This document shows positions 1-7,732 of a stretch of DNA of 54,104 nt, in pieces; position 1 is the first letter of the stretch, and the number at the start of each line of letters is the position of its first letter. This DNA is from a bacterium BMS3Abin03 (lineage in GTDB: Bacteria; Bacteroidota; Ignavibacteria; Ignavibacteriales; Ignavibacteriaceae), in NCBI GenBank assembly GCA_022340715.1, contig JAJDNK010000068.1, forward strand, positions 1 to 54,104. The letters run 5' to 3'. The notes under the pieces were generated by a model. The model saw nothing but the letters and a program-made list of their open reading frames with translations, did no database searches and was not told the DNA's origin. The position numbers were made by a program, and so were the translations under genes.

Positions 1-90
1 CATCTGTTTTTTTACTAACATTTGTCTGAGATAAATCTGCACAGAACGTGGAATTACAGGTTTAAGTATGTAAAAGATTTTTCTGATCAT
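1..90 (-). CDS. N-terminal fragment of a polysaccharide-locus protein (probable deacetylase-type)
   Basis: An ATG at 90 opens a minus-strand frame that stays open for 30 codons to the left edge. It begins 9 bases after the stop of the FemAB-like gene, so it is probably the next gene of the same operon. The peptide is basic and contains LKPVIPRSVQ and LRQMLVKKQM. From memory, this resembles the N-terminus of polysaccharide-deacetylase-type proteins in exopolysaccharide loci, which often start with a K-P-x-I-P-R-x-x-Q segment. No catalytic part is inside the window, so the function is inferred from this short match and from context. Confidence 0.5.
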   Translation of the reverse strand, partial: MIRKIFYILKPVIPRSVQIYLRQMLVKKQM

Positions 91-99
91 AAATGCTTA

Positions 100-1230
100 C
101 TACAGGTATTTGTAAGTTCTATCGCCGATGATTTCAGTTACTTTTAATGGCAAAGTCTGCCAGATTATTTGTTTTAGATTTCCTGAAGTTCCGGCATCGA
201 GTTCTTTTTCGTTTTCAAGTCCTTCAGGTTTAGGATAATAGTAATGGTACATTTCTTTTATTAAAGATGCCCACTTCTTTTTGTAAGCAGCTAAGCTCAG
301 ATGATCTTTCGATACTTCACCAAGGTCGTAATATTTGAATCCCATTTTTTGTGCATCGTGAATTGCCTGCCAATGAAGTAGATCATTTGGACGCAATTCG
401 AAATGATTACGGCTGCTTCCGTTAAATGCATAGGTAACGGTATCATTAAATCTAAATAAAACACTACCCGCAATTATTTGTTTGATTCCGTTGGTTTCTA
501 ATTCGGCAAGAACCAAACTCATCAGTCCTTTGGGCTTCATCAACTCCCAAATATTTTTAAAAAAAGAGTACGATCTAGCCGGTGTAACGTGAAATCTCAT
601 AGTATCCGAGTAAAGTGGATACCATTCTTTTAATTCATTAATATCAGTAGCTTCTCTGAAATGAACATTATTTTTTAGCGCTTTTTTCATGGCTCTTTTT
701 ATTGCTGCATGATTTCTTGAATCTCCGAATCTTATTTCTTTCGGGTACTCTGGAATTTCAGTAATATATATTTCACGCCACAAAAATTTATGGAGCTGGT
801 CTTTCTCGATTTTTAATTGCGGGGAAAATGTTTTAATCTGTAAATGTCTCCCCTCAATTTCTTTAACAATATCAACAGCTTTTTGTACAAGAAGACCAGC
901 TATATTTTCATCCATTGCTAAGGGACCACCAATTGGAGTTCTGGGTAAAGATGAAAGCCTTTTTATTCCGGGAACACCGCCTAACCTGAATGGAAAACCT
1001 TTTGTGTACTGTAATGGGAAAACGCCAACTATTTTACCCCCTTCATCTTTACAAACTAATTTTAGAATTTTTTGTTTCGATTCTTTTTGAAGAATATTAA
1101 ACCATTCGGAAAGATGGTATACTGATGCGTCAGGATGATCGTATACAAATTCATCCCACGATACGTTATCGTTTTCAGGCAATGAGGAAATAGTTAATGC
1201 ATTTACTTTTTCAGGTTGTTCAATAATCAT
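100..1230 (-). CDS. FemAB-like GNAT-fold acyl/aminoacyltransferase (copy 1)
   Basis: This 376-residue protein has the two tandem GNAT-like lobes of the FemAB/MprF-like family. The N-terminal lobe carries the usual W-x-x-F...H-P-x-A-S-V-Y-H opening, and the C-terminal lobe has the tail YYDLGEVSKDHLSLAAYKKK (around residues 300-320). Classical FemAB proteins add amino acids to lipid II. Relatives in exopolysaccharide and XrtA/PEP-CTERM loci have no settled substrate. I chose the ATG at 1230. A TTG at 1236 would overlap the stop of the upstream ATP-grasp gene, and no clear Shine-Dalgarno site decides between them. It sits at the end of a tight minus-strand run, directly after an ATP-grasp ligase, which suggests acylation or peptidyl modification of a glycan or its carrier (inference). 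Confidence 0.85.
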   Translation of the reverse strand: MIIEQPEKVNALTISSLPENDNVSWDEFVYDHPDASVYHLSEWFNILQKESKQKILKLVCKDEGGKIVGVFPLQYTKGFPFRLGGVPGIKRLSSLPRTPIGGPLAMDENIAGLLVQKAVDIVKEIEGRHLQIKTFSPQLKIEKDQLHKFLWREIYITEIPEYPKEIRFGDSRNHAAIKRAMKKALKNNVHFREATDINELKEWYPLYSDTMRFHVTPARSYSFFKNIWELMKPKGLMSLVLAELETNGIKQIIAGSVLFRFNDTVTYAFNGSSRNHFELRPNDLLHWQAIHDAQKMGFKYYDLGEVSKDHLSLAAYKKKWASLIKEMYHYYYPKPEGLENEKELDAGTSGNLKQIIWQTLPLKVTEIIGDRTYKYL

Positions 1231-1232
1231 AT

Positions 1233-2492
1233 TCAAGACTTTATTTTCGCTAAGTTTTTCTTTTTATTCATACTTTTCAATCTTAATCGTTTTTCACGAC
1301 CTGATATTTTTGATACCAGTGCACTTAAGCTTACTCTAATTGCTATGCCAACCTCTGAAATGAATGGATGAAGATCTTTAAGAGATAAAACCGCATAGTA
1401 TTTTTTCCCTCTCATCGAGCCCAGCCAGTCTTTAAATGTTAATTCGCCTTTCTTCCAGTAATAATATGATGACATTAAATCTGCCCGTAGATGAATCCAT
1501 TTGACATCTGTGTATTTTTGTTCACGCTCTTCAGGCAAAGGCAAGTTCATTTTATCGCAATACATTGTGTATAAAAGCTCAACTCCCCCTGCTTCTGCAA
1601 TTGCCGATCTACCTGTAGGTCTGCCAATGTTTGGTTCGATGATATAATATTTTCGAGTCCGGGTATCTCTCTTCATTTCAACATAACCAAGGCCGTGGTA
1701 GTTGACTCGTTTGAACATATCCAGTGAGATATCTCTAACTTCATCAGCTCGGCATTCTATACCCAAACTGGTGTTGCCTGTTACAGGGGGATACTGTCTT
1801 AATTTTTTTGCTATGAAAGAAACAAGTGGTTCATTATTATTGTTGAAATAACAATTACAGGAATATAGATCAACATCTGTTCCTTCGATCCATTCCTGCG
1901 CCATTAAGACTTCTGCCCAGTCTGCGCACATATCATACGTTTTCATAAATTCTTCTGGGCTGTAGACCTTATAAGCTTTTATATTTGTATTTCCTTCCCA
2001 GGATGGATACCTCATAGGCGGCTTAATTATGCAAGGGAAATTAAGTTTGTTTACTGCTTCTTCTGCTTCATCTTTGTTTCTTATAAGATAATATTTTGCC
2101 ACGGGAAGTTTTTCATTTATTGCAAATTTGTAAAAACTCGGTTTATCCATCAGCATTTCAACAGTATCTTCAGCAGGCAAAGCAATCTTATAATATTGTT
2201 CTAATTTTTTCCTGTTACGTGAAACGATTAATACACTATTGTCTTGGGAAGGGACTAATAGAGGTTTTTCTTTGAATATTTCCGCGATTGAAATCAGTTT
2301 ATCTGCAAGCTCATTCGATTTAGTGTTGGCCTGTACAATTTTTTCACATACCCGAGTCCTCGCCGGGTAATTTCTCAAATTATCTGCAATACCGATTACA
2401 GGAATTTTTCTTTCGGCAAAAATCCTTGCTGTTTGTAATCCATTAATATGATCGATATCTATAACAACGACGTATGGTAAATTTTTTTTCAT
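1233..2492 (-). CDS. ATP-grasp ligase of a polysaccharide locus
   Basis: The 419-residue protein has an ATP-grasp layout. A pre-ATP-grasp Rossmann-like segment comes first (VVVIDIDHINGLQTARIFAE). The nucleotide-binding centre follows at about residues 120-320, with FPCIIKPPMRYPSWEG, an EWIEGTDVDLYS stretch and the metal-binding IIEPNIGRPTGR. ATP-grasp enzymes form carboxylate-amine or thiol bonds through an acylphosphate. Relatives in glycan loci are annotated as carbamoyl-phosphate-synthase-like or D-aspartate-ligase-like, but their substrates are mostly unknown. It starts 8 bases after the thymidylate-kinase-like gene and ends just before the FemAB-like gene, so the two probably act in sequence on one substrate (inference). 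Confidence 0.85.
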   Translation of the reverse strand: MKKNLPYVVVIDIDHINGLQTARIFAERKIPVIGIADNLRNYPARTRVCEKIVQANTKSNELADKLISIAEIFKEKPLLVPSQDNSVLIVSRNRKKLEQYYKIALPAEDTVEMLMDKPSFYKFAINEKLPVAKYYLIRNKDEAEEAVNKLNFPCIIKPPMRYPSWEGNTNIKAYKVYSPEEFMKTYDMCADWAEVLMAQEWIEGTDVDLYSCNCYFNNNNEPLVSFIAKKLRQYPPVTGNTSLGIECRADEVRDISLDMFKRVNYHGLGYVEMKRDTRTRKYYIIEPNIGRPTGRSAIAEAGGVELLYTMYCDKMNLPLPEEREQKYTDVKWIHLRADLMSSYYYWKKGELTFKDWLGSMRGKKYYAVLSLKDLHPFISEVGIAIRVSLSALVSKISGREKRLRLKSMNKKKNLAKIKS

Positions 2493-2500
2493 AAATGGGA

Positions 2501-3220
2501 TTATAGTTCTGCAACCAACTGATTTTTAGTTTTATGATTATGAAAATTAACAATCGTAGTCTTTACATCACTGTAAACTTTTTCCAAAGGCTGTGTTGCA
2601 TCTATTTTTATAAAATTATCTACAAGTGTTCCTATATTCATCATAGATTGATTCTTTGCATCTAAATACTCCAGATTAGCTTCGCCTTTTCTACTGAACA
2701 AAACTTCAGCAGGGGCAAATAAGAAAATTGTAATATCCGGTTTCGGGAAAACCCTGGTAAGCATAAAATGATAAAATCTGTCAGAAAGTCTTTCATTTGA
2801 TTTCTGAGTTTGAGCTTCATCAATTGCACCATCGAACAGGAAATGTCTGTCAAATAAAATTACCTGACCTCTTAATTGATAAATCCAAGCAATAATTTGC
2901 CTATAGCTTTGTTCTGCAATGCGATTCAAGGTTCTTAAAGTAGCTCCAAGTTTTCCTCGTGAATCGGGAAGCCTTTCATCGTTCAAATCGTGAAGCGAAA
3001 GATTCTGTTTTTTTAGGCTTCGGTTTATTCCTAGTTTCTTTTTGTATTTACGAACCTTGTAATAATAGATAAGCTTAGAGGTTATTAATGAATGATTACT
3101 AGATTCAATATTTAAACCCATATATAAGTATTTTAACCTGATCGGCTGTTCAGCAAGTAAACGATTGGCAATCGTTGTTTTACCTGAGCCATCTGCACCA
3201 ATTAAAGCTATAGTAGACAT
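2501..3220 (-). CDS. Thymidylate-kinase-like P-loop kinase
   Basis: The protein opens with a P-loop, LIGADGSGKTT (residues 6-16). It continues with a dTMP-kinase-like ILFDRHFLFDGA segment around residue 120 and a basic lid-like LFSRKGE stretch around residue 175. The length (239 aa) is slightly above the usual 205-215 for Tmk. A true housekeeping Tmk normally has a DRY/DRF segment and lies outside glycan loci. This divergent copy, 6 bases downstream of an HprK-like gene, more likely phosphorylates a locus-specific substrate (inference). Such thymidylate-kinase-like proteins recur in exopolysaccharide clusters, but their function is not established. Confidence 0.8.
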   Translation of the reverse strand: MSTIALIGADGSGKTTIANRLLAEQPIRLKYLYMGLNIESSNHSLITSKLIYYYKVRKYKKKLGINRSLKKQNLSLHDLNDERLPDSRGKLGATLRTLNRIAEQSYRQIIAWIYQLRGQVILFDRHFLFDGAIDEAQTQKSNERLSDRFYHFMLTRVFPKPDITIFLFAPAEVLFSRKGEANLEYLDAKNQSMMNIGTLVDNFIKIDATQPLEKVYSDVKTTIVNFHNHKTKNQLVAEL

Positions 3221-3226
3221 TATTTG

Positions 3227-4387
3227 TTATTTCACTTCTAGTTTTTCTTGATTTTTAGTTTTCCCGGCTGATTCTTTTATTTCTGTTTCACCGAATATTG
3301 GTTTCATCTTGTCAAACAGCTCTTCAAATGAAACAGGATAAGGATGTTTAACAACGAAGGCTTTTTTACCCTCAAGAAGTTTTTTCATCAGTGCATACTG
3401 TACACTTTTAATATTCTCAAGAAATTCATTAAGATGATATGGGAAAGCATATTTAAACATTTTATAATATCGGAAAAAGTATTCCAGTTCGTATTCCTGT
3501 GAATTGATCATTCTATCAATAACTTCGTCGTCAGAAATAGGTTCAACAATTATCTCATTTGAATCGTGACTCATTGCAAGAATAATAACGTCTAAATTCA
3601 TACGTGAAATTATTCTTTCTTGCTTGAAAAGCTTTGTTGGTAATGCCTTTATATTTAATTGCGAATCAAGGACAGGTATTGTTTTATTTATTATTTGAAT
3701 ATGAAAAATTTTGTTTAAGGTTTTAACAACATGTATGCCTTTCATTATTAGTTTTTTCTGAAGGCTTACTTTCGGCATAAAAGAATGTATTTCTTTAAAC
3801 TGCCATTCCCATACACAGATGGGAATCCTCATTCCCAGAACTTCTTTTCCATCTGATGAAACAACGGCGACTTCATCACTTAAAAATTCAGCTCCATGGT
3901 TCATGAAAGAAAACAAACTTTCAGTCTTTCCACCTTTAGACCAACCCATAACTACTGCACCCACATCATTATATCTGAAAGCAGTTGCATGAAGAGGCAG
4001 CAAATCTTTCCCGATCAATGTAAAGTTTATTATGTAGTTTAGAGCAGGAATATCCGGCGACCCCGATTCACAAACCATGTTTAATTTGCTCCTGCCAATA
4101 TCAACGATGGGTACTTTTACTTTTACATTTTCTTTCCCGTTGGATAAGATATAAAAACCATCCTTCGAATATGCAGCGGTGTTTAATCCGATATGGGTTA
4201 ATCCCGAAAGATCTAATTTTTTTACATAGGTTATAACTATATCTGGTTCATTTGCAAGAACTTGGGGAACGATCTCAAATTTTTTAGTAATGACTTTTAC
4301 ATCAGCTTCAGAAGGATTTATTAGCCTGATACTAATAATATCCAGAAGCTTAAACTCAATTATTTTGTTTTTCGCGATATTTTCCAT
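3227..4387 (-). CDS. HPr kinase/phosphorylase-like P-loop protein of an exopolysaccharide locus
   Basis: The 386-residue protein carries a central HprK-type nucleotide site, AVVMGWSKGGKTES (about residues 144-157), followed by a Walker B-like AEFLSDEVAVV. The Gly-Trp-Ser-Lys-Gly-Gly-Lys-Thr loop differs from the canonical GxSGxGKS. The N-terminal 130 and C-terminal 200 residues do not resemble HPr kinase proper. HprK-related kinases are known companions of XrtA/PEP-CTERM exopolysaccharide clusters, where their substrate is unknown. I chose the ATG at 4387 over a TTG at 4393. A 149-base gap separates it from the upstream PEP mutase gene, so it may have its own promoter. Confidence 0.8.
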   Translation of the reverse strand: MENIAKNKIIEFKLLDIISIRLINPSEADVKVITKKFEIVPQVLANEPDIVITYVKKLDLSGLTHIGLNTAAYSKDGFYILSNGKENVKVKVPIVDIGRSKLNMVCESGSPDIPALNYIINFTLIGKDLLPLHATAFRYNDVGAVVMGWSKGGKTESLFSFMNHGAEFLSDEVAVVSSDGKEVLGMRIPICVWEWQFKEIHSFMPKVSLQKKLIMKGIHVVKTLNKIFHIQIINKTIPVLDSQLNIKALPTKLFKQERIISRMNLDVIILAMSHDSNEIIVEPISDDEVIDRMINSQEYELEYFFRYYKMFKYAFPYHLNEFLENIKSVQYALMKKLLEGKKAFVVKHPYPVSFEELFDKMKPIFGETEIKESAGKTKNQEKLEVK

Positions 4388-4536
4388 GTTCAAAAGATCT
4401 AATCAATAGTACTTATTAGGCTGTTTAATTATATGCTTGCAGCCGGTTAATTTGTATAGACGAAAATTAGTACGATAAGATTTTGGCTTAAAATTATTAT
4501 AGATGTTTTTAAAGATATTCACATCTATCTTATTCA

Positions 4537-5415
4537 CTAATGAGAGGGCAGATAAATCTTTTCAGCATTTTTAAGTTCATCGGCATTTTGTAATCGAAAG
4601 ATTTCCTTAACAGAGACGATCTCTTTCTCAATAGAAACCAATGATCTTTCTTTGAATATTTGTTCAGCTGTTTGCCTCATAGCTTTGATGCTTGAACGTA
4701 AAAGATGGTTAGCCCATATCACCAAACTAACACCACATTTATCAAAATCATCAACAGGCGTATTGTAGTACATGGTGGGTACTATAACAACCGGACATGT
4801 ATCTTTCCATACTTTCATAAAACTAAAAATATCATCTGCAGTGGATTTCTTACTGTGCACTAGCAGAGCATCAGCACCTGCTTTATGATAAGCCTCAGCT
4901 CTTTTCAATGCCTCATCCAATCCCCAGCCGGCAATGAAAGCCTCAATTCTCGCTACAACACAAAAGTCAGGATCTTCCTGTGTATCTTTTGCTGCTTTAA
5001 TCTTACCACTAAATTCATCGATTTTAGCCAATTCCTGAGCTTCTCCATTAATAAATGAATTAGTTTTAGGAAAGAGTTTATCCTCAATACACATTGCAGC
5101 TATATTTCGTTGTTCAAGTTTTTTTACTAATCTTCTTACATTGTTAAAGTTGCCATATCCGGTATCAGCATCAAGTAAGATGGGGATACTGGTAGCGTCG
5201 CTCATAAATTCCATTACGTCTAAAACCTGTGTCCAACTTGCTTCGTTATTGTCTCTTACTCCCAAGGCAGCAGAAATTGCCAGCCCGCTTCCCCAAATAC
5301 CTTTAAAACCTGCTTCTTCAACTATTTTAGCACTCAGTCCATTATGAGCTTCCATTATAAATTCCAACTGATCCGATTTAAGCATCTGTTTGAACTTTTT
5401 TGTTTTTGCCGACAT
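4537..5415 (-). CDS. pepM: Phosphoenolpyruvate phosphomutase
   Basis: This enzyme interconverts phosphoenolpyruvate and phosphonopyruvate, the entry step of nearly all C-P bond biosynthesis. The family signature [11 protein letters not shown] is present (about residues 116-126), where isocitrate-lyase relatives have a catalytic Cys loop. So are the Mg-binding DADTGYGN and the [20 protein letters not shown] stretch, which closely match mussel PEP mutase as I remember it. The length (292 aa) is normal. A strong ribosome site (AGAGGAG) precedes the ATG. It lies 36 bases downstream of a D-2-hydroxyacid dehydrogenase gene, and no phosphonopyruvate decarboxylase is in the window, so the usual aminoethylphosphonate route is not evident here. 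Confidence 0.95.
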   Translation of the reverse strand: MSAKTKKFKQMLKSDQLEFIMEAHNGLSAKIVEEAGFKGIWGSGLAISAALGVRDNNEASWTQVLDVMEFMSDATSIPILLDADTGYGNFNNVRRLVKKLEQRNIAAMCIEDKLFPKTNSFINGEAQELAKIDEFSGKIKAAKDTQEDPDFCVVARIEAFIAGWGLDEALKRAEAYHKAGADALLVHSKKSTADDIFSFMKVWKDTCPVVIVPTMYYNTPVDDFDKCGVSLVIWANHLLRSSIKAMRQTAEQIFKERSLVSIEKEIVSVKEIFRLQNADELKNAEKIYLPSH

Positions 5416-5451
5416 TTTTCTACTCCTCTAAAAGCCTTGGAATATTTGTTA

Positions 5452-6417
5452 TTATTTGTTTACCGTAACCGGCTCTTCCGATTGTTTTAATAGTTTCTCG
5501 AACCTGTCTACTTCTTCCAATACACGATCACCAATTTCTCTTTGAGAATCTACTGTCTGAGCGCCCATATGAGGTGTTAATATAACATTAGGAAGAGAAG
5601 CAAGTGGCGATACTTTCCCTTCTCCTTCATTTTCATGAACGTCAAGCGCTGCTCCTCTTAACCTATCGCCTTTTGTAAGTTCTTCCAGCAAGTCTTTTTC
5701 ATTTACCACACCACCACGTGCAAGATTAATTAGATAAGAACCACTTTTCATTTTTTGTAATACATTTTTATCAATTAAGTTTCTTGTCGAATCCATTAGC
5801 GGGACATGAATTGTAAGATAATCCGCATTACTTATTACTTCGTCAAAAGTAGTTAGTCTTATTCCTTTTGATGTAAGATCCGACTTGATTTCAGGAGTGT
5901 ATTCACTATCGTCAACACAGCCCAGTACGGTCATTCCCCAAAAAGATCCCATTTGACCAACAAGTGATCCGATATTCCCTGCACCGATGACACCCAAAAC
6001 TTTGCCTCTTAAGAGATAACCCTTAAATTCGCCCTTAACCCAATGACCTTTTTTCCATTCTTGGTTTGCGTATATTAAATTTCTGGACAACGCAAGCATA
6101 AATGCAAAACTCAATTCTGCAACAGCTTTAGCACCTGGTTCAGGAATCCGAACTAATTGTAATCCTCTTTCGTTTGAGTATTCTACATCAAGATTATCCA
6201 GACCGGAACCAGCGCGTATTAAGTATTTCAAATTGGGAGCAGCTCCCATAACCTTGGCCGATATTTTGACACCGCTTCTAAAAATTATAACATCTCTATC
6301 ACCTGCTAAAGACATTAACTTTTCCTCAGGGGCATTGAAGGCACAAATTACATCATGGTTCTCAGTAAGTTTTTCTATTGCGTGTTTTGATATTGAACTT
6401 GCTATCAGGATATTCAT
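5452..6417 (-). CDS. D-2-hydroxyacid dehydrogenase (SerA-like, no ACT domain), possible phosphonopyruvate reductase
   Basis: The protein (321 aa from the ATG at 6417) is a D-isomer-specific 2-hydroxyacid dehydrogenase. It has an NAD-binding GVIGAGNIGSLVGQM loop, the catalytic Arg in LINLARGGVVNE, the Glu in ALDVHENEGEG and the His in LTPHMGAQT. It lacks the C-terminal regulatory domain of full-length 3-phosphoglycerate dehydrogenase. A longer frame opens at 6513, but its first 32 residues are not family-like, so I use the internal ATG. It could serve serine synthesis. Its pairing with PEP mutase makes reduction of phosphonopyruvate to phosphonolactate an attractive alternative (inference). 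Confidence 0.88.
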   Translation of the reverse strand: MNILIASSISKHAIEKLTENHDVICAFNAPEEKLMSLAGDRDVIIFRSGVKISAKVMGAAPNLKYLIRAGSGLDNLDVEYSNERGLQLVRIPEPGAKAVAELSFAFMLALSRNLIYANQEWKKGHWVKGEFKGYLLRGKVLGVIGAGNIGSLVGQMGSFWGMTVLGCVDDSEYTPEIKSDLTSKGIRLTTFDEVISNADYLTIHVPLMDSTRNLIDKNVLQKMKSGSYLINLARGGVVNEKDLLEELTKGDRLRGAALDVHENEGEGKVSPLASLPNVILTPHMGAQTVDSQREIGDRVLEEVDRFEKLLKQSEEPVTVNK

Positions 6418-6566
6418 AAAATTTACCCGAAAATTATTTTTTTTTAATATTTTGAGCCAAATCGCAAATAATGTTCCAAAACAAAGAGTTGTTTTAAGAT
6501 TAAAAACAAACAACCTGAATACCTAAAATTCTCAACTGTTTCAAATTGATAATATGCCAATTTAGC

Positions 6567-7607
6567 TTATCCAAAATGCCTGTAAAGTACTGATCCAAAA
6601 AGTTTTAGCAACGGAAGAGGGGTATTGGTAAATATTCTGGTGTGAGCTCCGATGGTTTTTGTTTGGAGAGATACAAAACTATTTTTCCGATTGTCATACC
6701 GATATGTATTATTTACTTCCTCGGTTGTCCCCCATCCAAGTTTAAATTTTCTGAGACCCTCATTTTCAGGCTCTGTTCTGCCGAAACAAAATTCTTCATA
6801 TCCCTTATTGATACAGTGTTTAATAGCAGTCCACATTACAATATTATTAGCCCTTAAATTCTGATATTCCATATATGAAGCACCGAATTTGTAGATGGCC
6901 TTTTTTCCCACAAGGAAATAAATTGCTCCAGCAATAGGAATACCATCGTGATTTGCTATCGCGGTGAATCCTTTTTGTTTTTCCAACAGATTTTTATATA
7001 AATTGATGAAGAATTTTTTAGGCTGAGGGGGGAGACCATGTTTTTTTCGTGTCACACAATTCATTTGATAAAAATCTTCAATAGCTTCATATGAATTTGA
7101 AATGGACACAACAATTTTTTCTCTTTCTGCCTTTTTAATATTTCTTTTTGTATTGCTGCTAAATTTTTTAAGTATATTTTCCTCACCGGTTTTTAGATCG
7201 AGTTTATGCAGGTAATCGAATGTTGAAGCTGCAACGTCTTTAAAATGTTTTTGTCCGCCTCTTAATTCTACAAACTTTAATTTTCTTGTCTTGGAGAAGT
7301 CTAATATCTGATTAAATAAATCATTAAAATTAATATCTTTCGGGATTAAAGGCTCGCAATAATCACTAAATGGAAGCGAGATAGCCCTGTTACCTGTAAG
7401 ATGACTATTAACGATTATTAATGGAACAATTGCACGAATTGAATTATTATTACCAACCACAAAAAATTGTGGCTTGTAATTATAGGTTTCAGTAATTGTT
7501 TTTATCCATGCTGAAGTATGGAACAGAGAATAATCAGGATATTCGAGAACTAAATCATCCCATTCTGGAATATTAAGAGGATTTATTATCTGTGTATTAG
7601 TGTCCAT
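6567..7607 (-). CDS. FemAB-like GNAT-fold acyl/aminoacyltransferase (copy 2)
   Basis: A 346-residue FemAB-family protein, divergent from copy 1. It has WDDLVLEYPDYSLFHTSAWI near the start, a central GFTAIANHDGIPIAGAIYF strand pair and the C-terminal CFGRTEPENEGLRKFKLGWG typical of the second GNAT lobe. It begins just after the terminator that closes the export operon, so it probably starts a separate transcript or depends on read-through. Two FemAB paralogues in one locus suggest two distinct transfer reactions. The acyl donor cannot be read from the sequence. Confidence 0.85.
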   Translation of the reverse strand: MDTNTQIINPLNIPEWDDLVLEYPDYSLFHTSAWIKTITETYNYKPQFFVVGNNNSIRAIVPLIIVNSHLTGNRAISLPFSDYCEPLIPKDINFNDLFNQILDFSKTRKLKFVELRGGQKHFKDVAASTFDYLHKLDLKTGEENILKKFSSNTKRNIKKAEREKIVVSISNSYEAIEDFYQMNCVTRKKHGLPPQPKKFFINLYKNLLEKQKGFTAIANHDGIPIAGAIYFLVGKKAIYKFGASYMEYQNLRANNIVMWTAIKHCINKGYEEFCFGRTEPENEGLRKFKLGWGTTEEVNNTYRYDNRKNSFVSLQTKTIGAHTRIFTNTPLPLLKLFGSVLYRHFG

Positions 7608-7629
7608 TATTTATCGGTGAATAGTGACG

Positions 7630-7660
7630 AAAAAAAAGCGATTCCTGTTGTGGAATCGCT
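7630..7660 (-). terminator. Rho-independent terminator after the wza-wzc operon
   Basis: On the minus strand a perfect 9-bp stem (AGCGATTCC / GGAATCGCT) with a 6-base loop is followed by a run of eight T. It lies 72 bases after the stop of the tyrosine autokinase gene and 22 bases before the next gene start. Confidence 0.9.
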
Positions 7661-7732
7661 ATAAACAAAATAGTGCTACAAAACTTTGAAGAAAGCAATT
7701 TAGATTTATTATTGAAGTATCATGGTTATAGA

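Noticed and set aside
2501-3220. Housekeeping thymidylate kinase (tmk)
   Set aside because: The sequence is divergent and longer than typical Tmk and sits inside a glycan locus, so the gene symbol was withheld.
5452-6513. Longer start for the hydroxyacid dehydrogenase
   Set aside because: The extra 32 residues do not match the family. The ATG at 6417 gives the normal N-terminus.
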